Source: Pohlia nutans (taxonomy: Eukaryota > Streptophyta > Bryopsida > Bryales > Mniaceae). Taken from it: a stretch of DNA of 64,000 bases. Both the position numbers and the translations under genes were made by a program. Numbering within the stretch: the first letter of the stretch is position 1; every line of letters begins with the position of its first letter. This document shows, piece by piece, positions 23,324-35,439 of this stretch. The stretch lies in assembly GCA_022496805.1 (NCBI GenBank), contig CM040104.1:364650-428649 (forward strand), in the 5' to 3' direction. Under the pieces are notes generated by a model. The model was not told the origin of the DNA. It did no database searches and worked only from the letters and a program-made list of their open reading frames with translations.

Positions 23324-24960
23324 TCAAGCCAGGAATAGGGCAGTAAAGTTTCCCTGACTTCTGACAAAGCCCACATTTGTTGAATTCCATGAGGACTTCC
23401 GGTAGTATTCAGCCAGCTGCTCAGTGTGTAGGTGTCCTAGCGTAAATGATTCTTGCCACATACACCATTCCTCGAGTCCATCAAGGACAAAAATGGACTC
23501 GTCAATAATGTCGACATCAAAATTTGAATCTTCACTCGACTGTATCTCGGTAATGTAGGAGCCATTCCGCATCACTGGAATTTGGCCCACTGTCACGAAG
23601 GTCGGGAACATCCTCACTATTGTCCTCGGACTTATACTCCAAGTTAGAAGAGAGCATGTACTGCGGAAGGCTTGTGCTTACCTTAGGGAACGTCGTACGC
23701 GCCGTGGAGTCTTGAGTACCGTCAACAGCCTCAACATCCAAAGGAACGTTGTAGTCGCGTATTGGATTGCTAGGCGGTACTGGGGCTTTTGGGTTGTTTT
23801 CTACACTCTCTTCAATATGCTCAGTATGTCTTCAGCCTTCTTCGCTCTAGTCGCCCCATTTGCGTTTGCCGGTTATAATACCTTCAAAGCCAACACTGCT
23901 ATTCAGAACAGGAGCATTCGTCCATGTGCCGCTCATAGTCACACCCCCAAATTTACCAAATCCATTTTCTTGCGTGTTCCAATATGTACACCCTTGCCAA
24001 TCACATCCCCTTGTGTCTCTCAAGGGGTATCGCCAGTGTGGAATGACGCCTTTGAGAGGAAACGATTAGGAACAAGTATTGCCCATCCTTTTCAAGCTGA
24101 AAACCAGTCCGTATACACTCCTAGTAGGTGTGTAGGCATGTTAGTCATACGCACCCTGCATACGTTCTCTTCATTTCCGCCGTGGTGTGTTGCATCAAAC
24201 CCATGTTGCTTCATAATTAGCTTCACTGACCTCCACGCCTCGTCGCAAAACAGTGCTTTCCAAAGGTTGATGTTACAAGTGTCCGTGCTACCAACAATGT
24301 CTTGGGATTCTGGCGCCAGTAGTTCATTGATGATGTGGTTGGTCTTTACCGAGAATTGCTCAAGGATTAAAGGATGGAGTCATCGATTTGCCTTTGCCGC
24401 TTGTATTCCGCCGCCAGAGCCTCCGTTGCCCTCGTCCGCACCCCCGCACTATTGTTTGGCACTATCTTCGGTGGAACCCATTGTCGCGGCTTCCTTGGAA
24501 TCCCACACTTCCTTTTTGCCTTCTCCTCCCTGTTGAAGAGACCATTTGGCTTTCGAGATGATCATAACCAAACATGCTACGCAAAATTTAGAATAACATG
24601 GAAGTACAACATAGAGGTGGATGACATCCTTACAACATTTGTCCCTGAGGTTAGAGTGCCTGACCCCTAACAGACAAATCCTTGGATACCTTGAGGTCTT
24701 GGCGTCGAACTTGGAAGAGGCGGGACGAGGGCATCTGGTGTCATGCTTGTTGGCATTGGTGTCTGCTCGCTTTCAGGAATGGATGGTTGCTGCATGATCT
24801 GAATGTTGACCTTCCAAGTAATTCCCTTCTTTGCTCTTGGTGTGCGCCACCGCTTCTAGGGCATGGAAGGCCATATTCGCTAAATTGGAGACTTGGGACC
24901 TTTTCAATCCCTCATAGTTGCCATATCTAGTATTATGAATTGTGATAACTTGGAGAATTT
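23324..24960 (-). pseudogene. Hypothetical minus-strand gene, probably E4 cargo, decayed
   Basis: Reading minus from about 24,960 I see PSIPESEQTPMPTSMTPDAL, an intron-like gap, KRKCGIPRKPRQWVPPK, an arginine/glutamine helix (EALAAEYKRQRQIDDSILEQ), INELLAPESQDIVGSTDTCN, LWKALFCDEAWRSVKLIM, then lower down NPKAPVPPSNPIRDYNVPLD, SLPQYMLSSNLEYKSEDNSE and a last frame ending at 23,324. Stops separate the pieces. I do not recognise the family. It lies downstream of the E4 DUF7869-like gene on the same strand, once copy A is removed. Confidence 0.4.
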
Positions 24961-25861
24961 TCCAATACGATGTCGCTAACTACAGTTGCACGTGAACTTC
25001 CATCAGGAAGCTTGGATCCCTTAATTGTCCCCCGAGATAATAACTACGCATTTCAATTACTTTCGGATTTTTTGTCATGTGGGCAAAATCCAACAATCCT
25101 CCTCAGTATGTTTGGACAGCTGTATGATGTCTTTCGTCGCTCTCTTTTGTCGAACCTTGTTTTATTCAAAAACGGGCAGTTAGGGTTTGTAGGGCACTAA
25201 GGGGTAGCTCCAGCCGCCATAAATGGGAGAAGTAGCATTCATGATGGCCTTTTTATTTATTAAGAGAGAGTGGTGCTCTCGTGCGCGCTTAAGTGTTTGC
25301 TACGGAACTTGGAATGGCGGCGGACCAGACGGGAAACCGTATGGAAAACCGGATGTCGGGGGACGGGCCCCTGACAAACCCGGCGACGATTGGGGATTTG
25401 AATTGGGCCGCCTTAAATTGGGAGCTCAATATTCATTTCTCCCCGGTTCCTCCAGCCCTCTGCGTGCACTTTCTTTTGCATTTCCGGAGAGTGTTAGGGT
25501 TTCCATTGCGCGTCCGGAGGGAGAAAGCAGTGAACGACAGGCATTTGAGGAATTTGAGCGCCCGGGAGTTAGGGAAATTGAGCGCCCGGGGAGAGACAGT
25601 AGCGCGAGGTTGGAGTATGAGAAGGGCGAGCACCCGGACAGTGAGCGCCGGAATTTTAGGCGGAGGTTGCGGAAGGGAGTGACTGCGCACCTAGGGAGTG
25701 AGGCGCGAGGGCTCCAGGAGGTCAGGCGCGCATCACGGAAGCGGAAGGGAGTGCGTCCGGAGAAGGAAGTGCGTGACCTGCGGGAGAGAGGAAGGGCACA
25801 TCCGGAGAGAGAGACGCGCCATTCTCGGAGGAGTGGAGAAGTGCACTCGGAGTCCGCAGCC

Positions 25862-26713
25862 ATGGCGCGCAGGGAGACCGGATCCAAAATCCCGGAGAAG
25901 AGGATTCTTTCGGACATCCCGCAGCACTCGGAAGACTTCGAGGAACTACTCAAGGACCTCGAGAAGATCGGGTGTTTGGGGTTGTTTGGGAAGGTGTGGG
26001 ATGTGCAGGATTCCCAAATGTTGGAAGTAATTGAGGGCGGGGCTATGGAGTCCGCCTTCCGGGCGACCATCCGGGCGAAGTACGGGAATTGGACCCGGGA
26101 GCATTGGCGAGCCGTGTACGACTTCTCGGACACGACCGAGGATCTGGAACCGGGCAGCAAAGGCGACACGGATTGGATGAAGGCGCGCTTCATCTACCTC
26201 TCGGACCACGACGGGTTCAAGGTGGCGGATTGCAAGAATCCCCGAGAGCAACGGCTGCTCCAGTACGTGGTGCCCATCCTCAACCCGGAGAAGCCCACCA
26301 CCCTCATGGATACACTAACAAGGGGCATCTTCTCCGCCCTCCTCTGGAAGAAGCAAATCAAGAGGGCGTACCTAGTGCACCGGAACACCCAGAAGTGGGC
26401 CCGGAACCTCGATAATAAGAAGGGATGTCCGCTGGCCCCATTTCTCTACCACCTGTACGAGAATAACGGGTGCATCACGGAGGAAGAGAAGAAGAGGTTG
26501 GAGATTCCTCCTATTCCGGGAGTGAGGAGCCCAGCCAAGAAGAAGACAACACTTTCGGGAAGAGGAGCGAGGACCAGCTGGCCGGACCCTCGCTGCAGAG
26601 GGAGATGGCTCCACCGGCACCTCAACCGGATAGGATCAGCGTCCGGGAGGAGCGCAGGAAGGAGAGAGAAGACCCGGTGCGACCGGTTGGAGCCAATGCG
26701 ATTCCGGAACTGA
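25862..26713 (+). pseudogene. Gag-like protein, copy A
   Basis: The start is at MARRETGSKIPEKR, conserved in copies B and C. Shared blocks are QHSEDFEELLKDL, GCLGLFGKVWDVQD, GGAMESAF, WTREHWR, REQRLLQYVVPILNPEKPTT, RGIFSALLWKK, LVHRN, KKGCPLAPFLYHLYENNGC and IPPIPGVRSPAKKK. Just after PAKKK the coding potential jumps to another frame (from about 26,545), whereas copy B stays open across the same point, so copy A has a frameshift. The globular N-terminal part is about 230 residues. No nuclease, zinc knuckle or protease motif is visible. Confidence 0.7.
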
Positions 26714-27315
26714 AGACAAAGAAGAGAGAAGACCGCCCGGAGCGAGGCCAACTCGGTGGTGTCAGGACGCGGCAGGAGGAGCGGCAGGAGAAGAGAAAGG
26801 ACCCGGAGGTAGGCCGACCGGGTGGGGCAGGACCTCAACAGGAGTTGAAGACGAAGCGAAGGGAGGACCCGGGAGAAGACGAAGAGGAGAAGGAATCCCC
26901 GCAGCCCAAGCTGACCCAGAAGAAGAGGGTGGATCCGGCAGCGGGTTCTCAACCGGATGGAAGAGGTTCCTCCCAAACGCGGCCTCAGGTGGAGCCGGTA
27001 GTGGAGTTCGGACCGGCGGAGGAGAGAGGGCCTTCTCCAACACATCCACAGGAGTAGCCGGAAGCAGGTTCTGGACCGATGGAAGAAGAGCCTGCCCCGG
27101 TGTGTCCACAGGAGCAGCCCGTGGTGGAGAGCAGACCGGAGGAAGGAGGTCCATCCCAGGTACGACCCCAGGGCCAACCGGACCGGAAGAGGAAGCTGAT
27201 CCTTACACCCGAGGGGGATGAGGATCCGGACTTTCAGGAGACCACCCCTCGGAAGAAGAAGGGTCAGGCGCGGAGGAAGACTATTCCCCTGAACAACCGG
27301 ACGAAGCATTCCTAG
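26545..27315 (+). CDS. Gag-like protein, charged repeat region (copy A)
   Basis: This frame continues the gag-like protein after the frameshift. It is a low-complexity Arg/Glu/Pro/Gly region with a repeating pattern of about 20 residues (KREDP.. and GRPGGA-like). One TAG (27,055-27,057) interrupts it before DRKRKLILTPEGDEDPDF and a lysine-rich KKKGQARRKT segment. Copy B has the corresponding KRKLILGPDGEENPD block at about 35,240-35,280. The tail is probably disordered and nucleic-acid binding, by composition. Confidence 0.55.
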
Positions 27316-27623
27316 GAGGCAAGAGAAGGAGGGGACGACTGGGAGGGGTTCGGAGACAAAAGAGACCGGGAGCCGGGACCGGCCGAGAGGACGCGCAGGA
27401 GTACCCGGAGTGGATCCGGAAGCTCCAAATGAAACTCCACAGGAGCCGGGAGAAGGTGAGTGAAGCAGCTGTCCTATTACTGGGACAATAAAAGGAGCTG
27501 CACCGGAAGGCAAACTACATCGAGAAGATGGAGGCTCATATTCGGACGAATGAGCAGCACATCCGGGGGCACGAGAAGACCATCTGGTGCTTGGGGGAGA
27601 CAAGCCGATAGTGCATCACGAAG

Positions 27624-28079
27624 ATGGTGGAGTTGTTTCAACCGGGAGGGGAGGTGCAGATCAAGGCCCGGTTGTATGATCAGAAGGTGGGCCATCCGGG
27701 ATTGGAGGGAGCTGCTCGGATGAAGAATGTGGTCCGGAAGTACTCGGATAAGGTGGAGGCCTTCTTGGTGGAGTTCCGGTCGTTGGCGGAGCATATGACA
27801 AGGGAGAGTTCCTCCGCCTCGGAACCGGATGAAGAGGAGACCACCAACCGGGGTGAGCGGGTAGGTTCCGGGGATGGGCTGCACGGTGTGTTCCACATGT
27901 CTACAGAGGCGCCTCAGGCAGGGGAGATCCACCAGCTGATGAGGATGGGGAGCTCAACGCAGGAGCACACCTCCCGGCCCATGATGGATGTGGAGCCGAT
28001 CCACATGGTCAGACCCGGAGGAGTGAGCCCAGAGGAGGTCCGGGATCTGGAAGAAGGCATGGAGGCGATGGGTGTCTAA
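27624..28079 (+). CDS. Gag-like element, C-terminal coiled-coil frame (copy A)
   Basis: The frame reads MVELFQPGGEVQIKARLYDQ, GLEGAARMKNVVRKY, VEAFLVEFRSLAEHM and ends EEGMEAMGV. Copy B has the same blocks at about 34,394-34,650 on minus (LFQPEGEVQT, ARLYDSKI, LEGAARVKNIV, VEFRALAEQV). The heptad-like helices and the upstream EAHIRTNEQHI suggest a coiled coil for multimerisation. It is probably the end of the same protein or a second product. Confidence 0.55.
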   Translation: MVELFQPGGEVQIKARLYDQKVGHPGLEGAARMKNVVRKYSDKVEAFLVEFRSLAEHMTRESSSASEPDEEETTNRGERVGSGDGLHGVFHMSTEAPQAGEIHQLMRMGSSTQEHTSRPMMDVEPIHMVRPGGVSPEEVRDLEEGMEAMGV

Positions 28080-28299
28080 CCGGACAACGAGGAAAGGCAA
28101 GAGGGTGGGCCAAGAGGTCACCCGGACGGCCAACCGGGAGGCGCGCAAGGGGCAAGCCAACTGTAGAGCAGCAGGCGGAGCACGGAGTGCGAGGAGACCG
28201 GCCGGCTGATCCGATCGTGGTGGGGAGCCTGGAAGAACCGGAAGGGCAGCCAATGGAGGACGAGCAGCTGCCCGGGACCACCGGGGGTTCGGGATTAGT

Positions 28300-29523
28300 G
28301 GTTCGGACTTAGTGGATCCGGCCACTTAGAGTAGGACTTTTTGAGTAGGTAGATTAGAAGACTTTTCCGTGTATGGACTTTTAGAGTTTTGATGTTAGTG
28401 GCGGCTTAGGATAGGAATTGAACCGTGGAGAAAGGTCCCCGGATTTCCGGATCCCAGGAATGTAGGATCTGAGGGTTTCCCGGATCAGGGCGTTTGGGGT
28501 TGGCTTTTTATCAAGGAATGTTCTTCATTTCTTGGGTCTTTTTGTGTATCATTGTTCCGTGTAAATGAGTAGAAGCGCATATTCCTTTCACAAACTTTGT
28601 GTGTGTGTGTACATATGTGTGTTTGCTTGTGTTATTGCCCAGAACAGTGGCGCAACTAGTATCTTGGTAACCGGATGGATTTGCCGGGCTCTGGTGTAGA
28701 GTCAGTTAAGAGACCGGGTAGAAGATTTGGAAGAGTTAGGATCGTTTGATTGTGGGGTTTTCCGTGTCCGGTTGCAGGAGAGAATCCGGGTTAGTGGCTG
28801 AGTGAGCAGGAGGGGGTACTCTGGTTCTCTCAGAACTCCTAGACGGGTAGTTCGGTAGAGGTGCCAACATCCGGGTAGATCTTGCAATTGTAGAATACGG
28901 GGGAGCTAGAGTAAAACGGGTTGTGAGGAATTCAATCTCTTCCGGACACCCCGGATACTGTCCATTCTGGTTAGCAAGTCGTTGTAGTATTTTTGAGAGA
29001 AGGGGGGGAAACCGGGTTGCGCTTGTGTGACCCGCTGTGGGTTTGGGATAAGTCCATAGTTGAAGAGCAATCTGGAATGTACCTGGACTAGGGAGTTGAG
29101 TTTGAAGAACCGGGAAGTGGTGAATCCCCTGTCACGGAAATCAGTAGGGGAGGGTGTGACTTTAAATTCAGCATCCTTAAAAATGAAAATGGAGAACCCT
29201 CTAAGGGAAAACAGAGGTTAAGGAGAAACCGGATTTAGTATTTAGGTTAGACTGGGTGGTGTAGGATTGGTTAAACTTCCAACCCGGATAGAGACCGGAT
29301 CTACTCCTAACCGGATCAGTCAGTAGGAAAGATCCTGTTTTAGTAGGGAAAAAGGGAGTTAATTGGTGACCGGAAGAGAGGAGTCACCAATCCGGGTCAG
29401 TTTCCGGAAACTTCCCACTTCACAGAATCTCCGCGGAACGATAACCCGGAAATCACCTCTACGAGCATTCTTAATACAAAAAAGTGCGCTCTAGGGGAGT
29501 ATCCGGTACAACGTGCTACGACA
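28300..29523 (+). other. Copy A 3' noncoding region
   Basis: This is about 1.2 kb without coding potential. It contains a GT microsatellite (28,599-28,626), a CAGTGGCGCAACTAGT segment (about 28,646) and the conserved 3' terminus. The same order appears inverted in copy B, including an AC run at about 33,668. The region could contain primer-binding or terminator signals if the element is a retroelement, but none is demonstrable by eye. Confidence 0.5.
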
Positions 29524-29528
29524 TCTTT

Positions 29529-30791
29529 CATCGTGCACCTTCATTGAATGATTTATACTCTATTCGTACTATGTTTAGTAACACTCGAACTAGACGCACG
29601 ACAATCTTTGATTGCAATATGTAACGACATTCACGGTGACCTGCGTTGTGGTTTAGGGTATACGTGATTATGACTTTGCTTCATGTATAATATTAACCTA
29701 CAGAGTGGTTTAGGATACACTATACACAGATAATGTCTACTTTCGGTTGCATATACGCTCCAAATTAAATCCACCATTTTTGCAAAAGTTTAGTGCTGAT
29801 TCTTGTATTCCATTCCCATTTTCACTTCATATACAATCATTGTATATACTACCTTCCGTGATACATTCGTCTCTGCCTTATATTGGCTCGTCACAAATCA
29901 TTCAAACCTATTCAGTTTTAAAACCTAGCATATAAATGTGATTTGAGCAAAACACCTCATAAAATTTAGAGGCTTCTAGATGATATTATGAACACTTTGA
30001 AATTCTATTGTAGCCTTTCTTCTACAAGTCATCCTGCCAAAAATTGTATTCTGTGCATCCCCTCTTGATTACATTTTTCATCCGGTTCAGGAGATCCTAC
30101 TATGCGAATCATCCCAACACCACAACACCGTACAAGACAAAATAAAACATACACCCTCTTCATGTGTACATGGTTTACCATACCCAACTACCATGGCATG
30201 AAGTAATTCAAAAGAGTTAAAAAGAACTCTAGTATTATGTTGTACATTTTTGTTCTCCAACACTAGTTGCACAATAATTACAAATTGTTTTTTCTTATAC
30301 TCGGGGGTTGGGTGGTACTAAACATGTACAAGTGCATGTGAGTGCACAACAGTGGTATTAGTTTGAACATTGCATAGTTTGTAAACATACAATAAACACA
30401 TAATTGAGAACTGAAAATATTCACGTATTTATACACCAATGATATTTAAATAGGAAAAACATTTGTATACAAATGTATTTAGACATATAACCTCTCGTAT
30501 ACAAGGGGATTTTTAGAAGGGGATTTAGGAACATAATGTACAATGCACCCCTCGAGACGATATACCATTGTCATCACTAAGAACAATGCTCTATCAGACA
30601 TTCTTGCACAATTTCGCATAAAACCACCATATTAAGTGCGCAACGTAAAAAGGAAAATAATGTCATGAAGCGTCGAAATCAAGCAAGAGTATATATTTCA
30701 GAACTTCATGTCTTATACACACTGGTCCCAACGTTGGAATGTACTAAAATTGCATCGCCTATACATCCCATATCAGATTGTATTTTAGATG
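29529..30791. other. E4 flank between copy A and the DUF7869-like gene
   Basis: About 1.26 kb of AT-rich DNA without a gene. It includes the dispersed repeat copy at 30,316-30,556. It is the 3' side of the minus-strand E4 gene and was continuous with 25,142 before copy A inserted. Confidence 0.6.
30316..30556. repeat. Dispersed repeat, copy 2 (partner at 540-798)
   Basis: Same orientation and order of landmarks as 540-798, including ACATATAACCTCTCGTATAC and GGGGATTTTTAGAAGGGG. It lies immediately downstream of the E4 DUF7869-like gene. Confidence 0.75.
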
Positions 30792-32769
30792 TTACTCACT
30801 GTCGGAAGAGCTTGCTTCTTCCGGGGCATTTCGAGTTGCTTGAATGCTATATGCTATTCTAGCCAACGCTTCTAGTATATGCCGTTTTGGAATAGTAATG
30901 GCAACACCACGATTTCCTCCTCTGCGCTTCCACGATGTTAACACAGAAGTTGTGCTGGTCATTTGCTCTTCATACTCTTCGTCTTCCTCCCATTTAAAGT
31001 TTGGCAATGTGTCCCAATTCTCATATGGTGTGCGTTCTTTCCTTCGCCGTACACAAGGCTTATACCATTGTACTTTAATTTTCTTTTGGTTGATATCGCC
31101 ATACGTTAGTATTGGATCTGAACGTGCTTCACCGAGCCAAATGGGTGCATTGCTATCGCTTGCATGACGTACTAACATAAAAAACCCTGCATGACAATCT
31201 TGACCTACCCGAAACGACTATCTAGGACGTAAACTACGTGGTCCTATGTAATGCTCGTCCTCGGCAAATTCGTCACGTAGTGCACCGTCAACATCATACA
31301 ATGTCTAAACATCAAACAATTGTCTGGTTTGAGGCCAAAATCCCATGCACAAGACGTCCACTGCTTCCATCTCGCTTTGCCCCAGCGCCTCCTTTACTCT
31401 ACTCCAGTATTGCACAAGGGAAGAATTGTGGCGGACAAATTTCCCTGTGGCATCTGCTTCACCCACAACCTTCCAATGTTGTATAAAGCCTTTGATGCCT
31501 TTCACTATTTCAGCTTGCCCTTTCATTGGGCGCGGCAACAAAGCACATGGAGTGCCACTAGGCAATTTCGGCTTCCCTTCTTCATCCTCCTTCCATAACT
31601 TAATGCCTTGCTCTGGATGCCATTGCGGATCAGTGCATTGCAATTTATACTGCATCAGAGGCCATCCTGTAGCAGCCCTGTAAAATCCAAATTGGCGCCC
31701 TTTCGAATGGTCAATAAGGTCCCCGTTGCTAATAAATCCAATGATAAAAGACTTGAAATCAGGTACCTCTTCAATCAATCCGGGAATGAATGGTTCGTCA
31801 TCCAAATCCATGTACAATTTCATCAACAAGGGAATTGTTGGATAATCCTTGTCTCGCAACTTCATGCTCCAACGGCCAAACGACGCATCAACGTTGTCAT
31901 GGGTGTGGCCAACAACCATAAACGATTCATGAATTTCTTCAAAAATGCCCTTCGCAACTAGAAGCGACCAAAAACATTTTATGTTCCGGCTTTTATTGTC
32001 CTTCCAACAGTTATCTAACTAGACATGCAATATTGGAGGCAATTTCGTAAACGTGGTCCCTTCTTCGGCGAGTTTGCAAAGTATGGAGCTAATGCATTGC
32101 TCCGACTGTACAATAATAGCCTCATATAGATCCGTTTTCCCTGCTCCCAAAAACAAATTGCTTGGATTTATGCACTTCAAAGGGTTTTCAAGGTCCCTTA
32201 GCAACCTTGCAATGGAACCAATGGTCTGATTGCTGTCAGCAGGATATATATCTAACGAATAGTGCGCGTACTTTCTATCCCCATGTCCATGGGCCAACAT
32301 CCCTGTAACTGAAACTGGAAGCTTCATAAGTCCATCCACAACTTTGTTCTTTGCTGCAAAGCAAGGGGAAGTTGTTTTGGATTGATCAACTTTGTCATGC
32401 ATAATACAGAGAACTTGCGATGGTCGATAGCATGCTAACGCTCTACTCAAGCAATAGTGCGCGCGTAGGTCACGTAGGTGTACTTCAAGCAACTAGGTTG
32501 TATGATTATATCTTGGTGATCCATATGCATGAACATTCTGGATTTTTGTTAGTTGATCACAACGAGAGCACCGAGCAAAACTATCTCCTCTGCGCTTGAT
32601 TTGGTACTCTGAAAAGTGTTCTTTCCTCAGCTTACTACATAATGACAGTGATATAACTCTCTTTCCACATTCTTTTTGCACCTACGCAGTACATGGTAAT
32701 GTTCATTATACCCACTGTATACATCAATGGTGCAAATACATATTCAGCTTCCAAAAGCAGTGCAAACTT
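30792..32769 (-). pseudogene. E4 DUF7869-like (transposase-type) gene, C-terminal two thirds
   Basis: From 32,769 downward: ARCSRCDQLTK (paired Cys), HYCLSRALACY, LCIMHDKVDQSKTTSPC, LPVSVTGMLAHGHGD, KYAHYSLDIYPADSNQTIG, then V-stop-LDN (TAG where the family has Gln), KDNKSRN, VVGHTHDNVDASFGRWSMKL, DFKSFIIGF, GWPLMQYKLQC, and LPSGTPCAL. A last exon (31,178-30,792) has MLVRHASDSNAPIWLGEARS and KIKVQWYKP, like the C-terminal domain of the E5 gene. The HDK.D, LDN..KDNK and GHTH(E/D)(D/N)(I/V)DA blocks recall a DDE-type core. The name DUF7869 is from memory of such motifs. The upstream third lies beyond copy B (37,125-38,090). Confidence 0.7.
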
Positions 32770-34393
32770 TGTCGTAGCACGTGGTACCGGATACTCCCCT
32801 AGAGTGCACTTTTTCGTATTAAGAATGCTCGTAAAGGTGATTTCCGGGATATTGTTCCGCGGAGACTCTATGAAGTGGGAAGTTTCCGGAAACAGGTCCG
32901 GATTGGTGACTCCTCTCTTCCTGTCACCAATTAACTCCCTTTTTCCGTACTAAAACCGGATCTTTCCGACTGACTAATCCCGCTATGGCTAGATCCGGAT
33001 TCTGCCCGGGTTGGAAATTTAGCCAACCCTATTCTACCCGGTCTATCCTAACCACTTGACCCGGTTTTACTTAACCTCTGTTTTCCCTCAAAGGGTTCTC
33101 CATTTGCATTTTTAAGGATGTTGGATTTAAAGACACACCCTCCCCTACTGATTTCAGTGACGGGGAATTCACCACATCCCGGTTATCCTAACTAAACTCT
33201 CTAATCCAGGTACTTTCCGTATTGCTCTTCAACTATAGATTTATCCCAAACTCACAGCCGGTCACACAAGCACAACGGGTTTCGCCCTTCTCTCCAAAAT
33301 ACTACAACGACTTGTTAACCGGAATGGATAGTATCCGGGGTGTCCGGAAGAGATTGAATTCCTCACGACCTATTTTACTCTGGCTTCCCCGTACCCTGCA
33401 ATTACAAGATCTACCCGGATGCTGGCACCTCTACCGAACTACCCGTCCAAGAGTTCTGAGAAAACCGGAGTACCCCCTCCTGTTCACTTAGCCACTAACC
33501 CGGATTATCCCCTACAACCGGGGGCGGAAAACCCCACATTCAAACGATCCTAACTCTCCCAAATCTTCTACCCGGTCTTTTAACTGATTCTACACCAGAA
33601 CCCAGTTAATCCATCCGGTTACCAAGGGACTAATTGGGCCACTGTTCCAAGCAATAACACAAGCAAATACACACACACACACAATTTTGTGAAAAGAACA
33701 TGCGCCTCTACTCATTTACACGGAACAGTGGTACACAAAAGACCCAAGGAATGAAGAACATTCCTTGATAAGAAGCCACCCCAAACGCCCGGATCCGGGA
33801 AATCCTCAGATCTTACAATCCTGGGATCCAAAAATCCGGGGAGCTCTCTCCACGGTTCAGTTTCTATCCTCAACTGCCACTAACATATAAATCCTAAAAA
33901 GTCTATTCACAAAAAGTCTTCTAATCTACCTACTCAAAAGCCTACTCTAAGCAGCCGGATTCACTGAATCCGGACCACTAATCCCGGACCCCCGGCGGTC
34001 CCGGGCAGCGACTCTTCTGTCCTCCATTCCTCCACTTGCTGCCCCTCCTGATTCTTCGGGTTCTCCACCTGATTTGGAAGAGCTCGTTTGCTCCCATGCT
34101 CTTCACGCTTTACCTACTACTCCACGTTCGGTTCGCCCCTTGCGCACCGCCCGGTTGACTGTCCGCGTTACCTCCTGGCCCGCCCTCTGGTCGTTCTTCC
34201 CTGCCCGGTTGGGCACCCATGTGTTCCTCCGGATTCAAGAAATCTGTCGGGCTTGCTCCTCTAGGGTTGACCACTGAATCGGCTCCGCTTCTTCCACGGG
34301 CCGAGAAGTCTGCTCCTGTGTTGAACTCCCGGTCCTCATCAGCCTGTCCAAATCCCCCGCCTGAGGTGCATCTACAGACAACCGGAAAGTCCC

Positions 34394-35301
34394 CTACATC
34401 TCATCCCGGGATCCTACTCTCTCGTCCCGGTTGTTGGTCTCCACCACATCCGCTTTAGGGACGGAGGGGCCCTCCGGGATCACTTGTTCCGCCAGCGCCC
34501 GGAACTCTACCAATGCCTCCTCCATCTTAGCTGCGTAATCCCATACAATGTTCTTCACCCGGGCTGCTCCTTCCAATCCCGGTTGGATGATCTTCGAGTC
34601 GTACAGCCGGGCCTAAGTCTGCACCTCTCCTTCCGGTTGGAATAACCATACAACCTTTGTGATGCAGGTCTGGCCAGTCTCCTCCACGGGTTGGATGAGC
34701 TGCTCCTGCTTCTGGATGTACTGCTCTTGTGTCCGGATATGGGCCTCCATCTTCCGGATGTACTCCTTGCGCAGCTCCTCCTTCTGCTCGAGTGTGAGAA
34801 GAACCGCTTGGCTCGCATGTTCCCGGTCCCGGTTGGCCTTCTGCTTGAGCTTCTTGACCTGACCCGGGTACTCCAGAAATCCTTGCTTCGGAGCAGGTTT
34901 CCCACTTCCCTCAGCGTAGTGAATAGAGGGGTGTACCTCTCCTCTACCAAATCCAGGACTACCCGGATCGTCAGGAGGATGATTTCAACCGCAAGGATGG
35001 GAACCTCCTCCTGTGCCTCCCCGGATGGTCCTGCTTCCCGGGCTGGCTCCGTTCCCGCGGTTGGCCCCTGCCTCCGGTCTCCCTCGTCCCCGGATCCCTC
35101 CTCATCGGAGCACTCTTCCTCGTCATCCTTTCCATCGTCCTCTTCCGTGGGACGAGCTCTTCGGTTCTTCACCGGAGTTGTCTTCTTCCGGCCCCGACCC
35201 TTCTTCTTGAGTGGAATAACCTTCTGGATGTCTGGATTTTCCTCCCCGTCGGGCCCGAGGATCAGCTTCCTCTTCCGCTCTTGCTGCTCCCGGGAGCGCA
35301 C
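34394..35301 (-). CDS. Gag-like element copy B, downstream charged/coiled-coil frames
   Basis: Frames in this span encode RKRKLILGPDGEENPD, KKKGRGRKKTTP, an acidic DDGKDDEEECSDEE run, a hydrophobic-acidic helix (EVPILAVEIILLTIRVVLDL), then a helical region with EAHIRTQEQYIQ in another frame and finally ARVKNIVWDYAAKMEEALVE down to 34,394. They match the copy A region 27,180-28,000. Frameshifts separate the pieces. Confidence 0.5.
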
Positions 35302-35439
35302 TCGGGAAGGGCCTCCCTCATCCGGTTAGGGACCTGCTCCCGGATCTTCCTTCCTCTTTCTCCTCAGCTCGGGTTGCGGTGATTCCTACCCCGATTCGAC
35401 TCCTTCCGAGTCCTCCCTCCATTTTGACCTCACCTCCTG

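Larger units (their letters stand above)
25148..29523 (+). mobile_element. Gag-like TG..CA element, copy A (4,376 bp)
   Basis: The ends are TGTCGAACC at 25,148 and GTGCTACGACA at 29,523. Direct repeats TCTTT at 25,143-25,147 and 29,524-29,528 are the target duplication. The same two ends bound copy B exactly, so the boundaries are secure. Terminal inversion is only TGTCG/CGACA. I found no long terminal direct repeats inside the element and no reverse transcriptase or integrase. It therefore looks either like a very long solo LTR carrying a gag-like gene or like a short-TIR element with a 5-bp duplication. Confidence 0.88.

Noticed and set aside
23712..24536. 275-codon plus-strand frame
   Set aside because: Proline/cysteine-rich without domains; the opposite strand shows a more protein-like composition with apparent exons.
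25426..26193. Long minus-strand frames opposite the gag-like gene in copy A (and similar ones in copy B on plus)
   Set aside because: They are shadows of a GC-rich, codon-biased gene on the other strand; only the sense frames are conserved between copies A, B and C.
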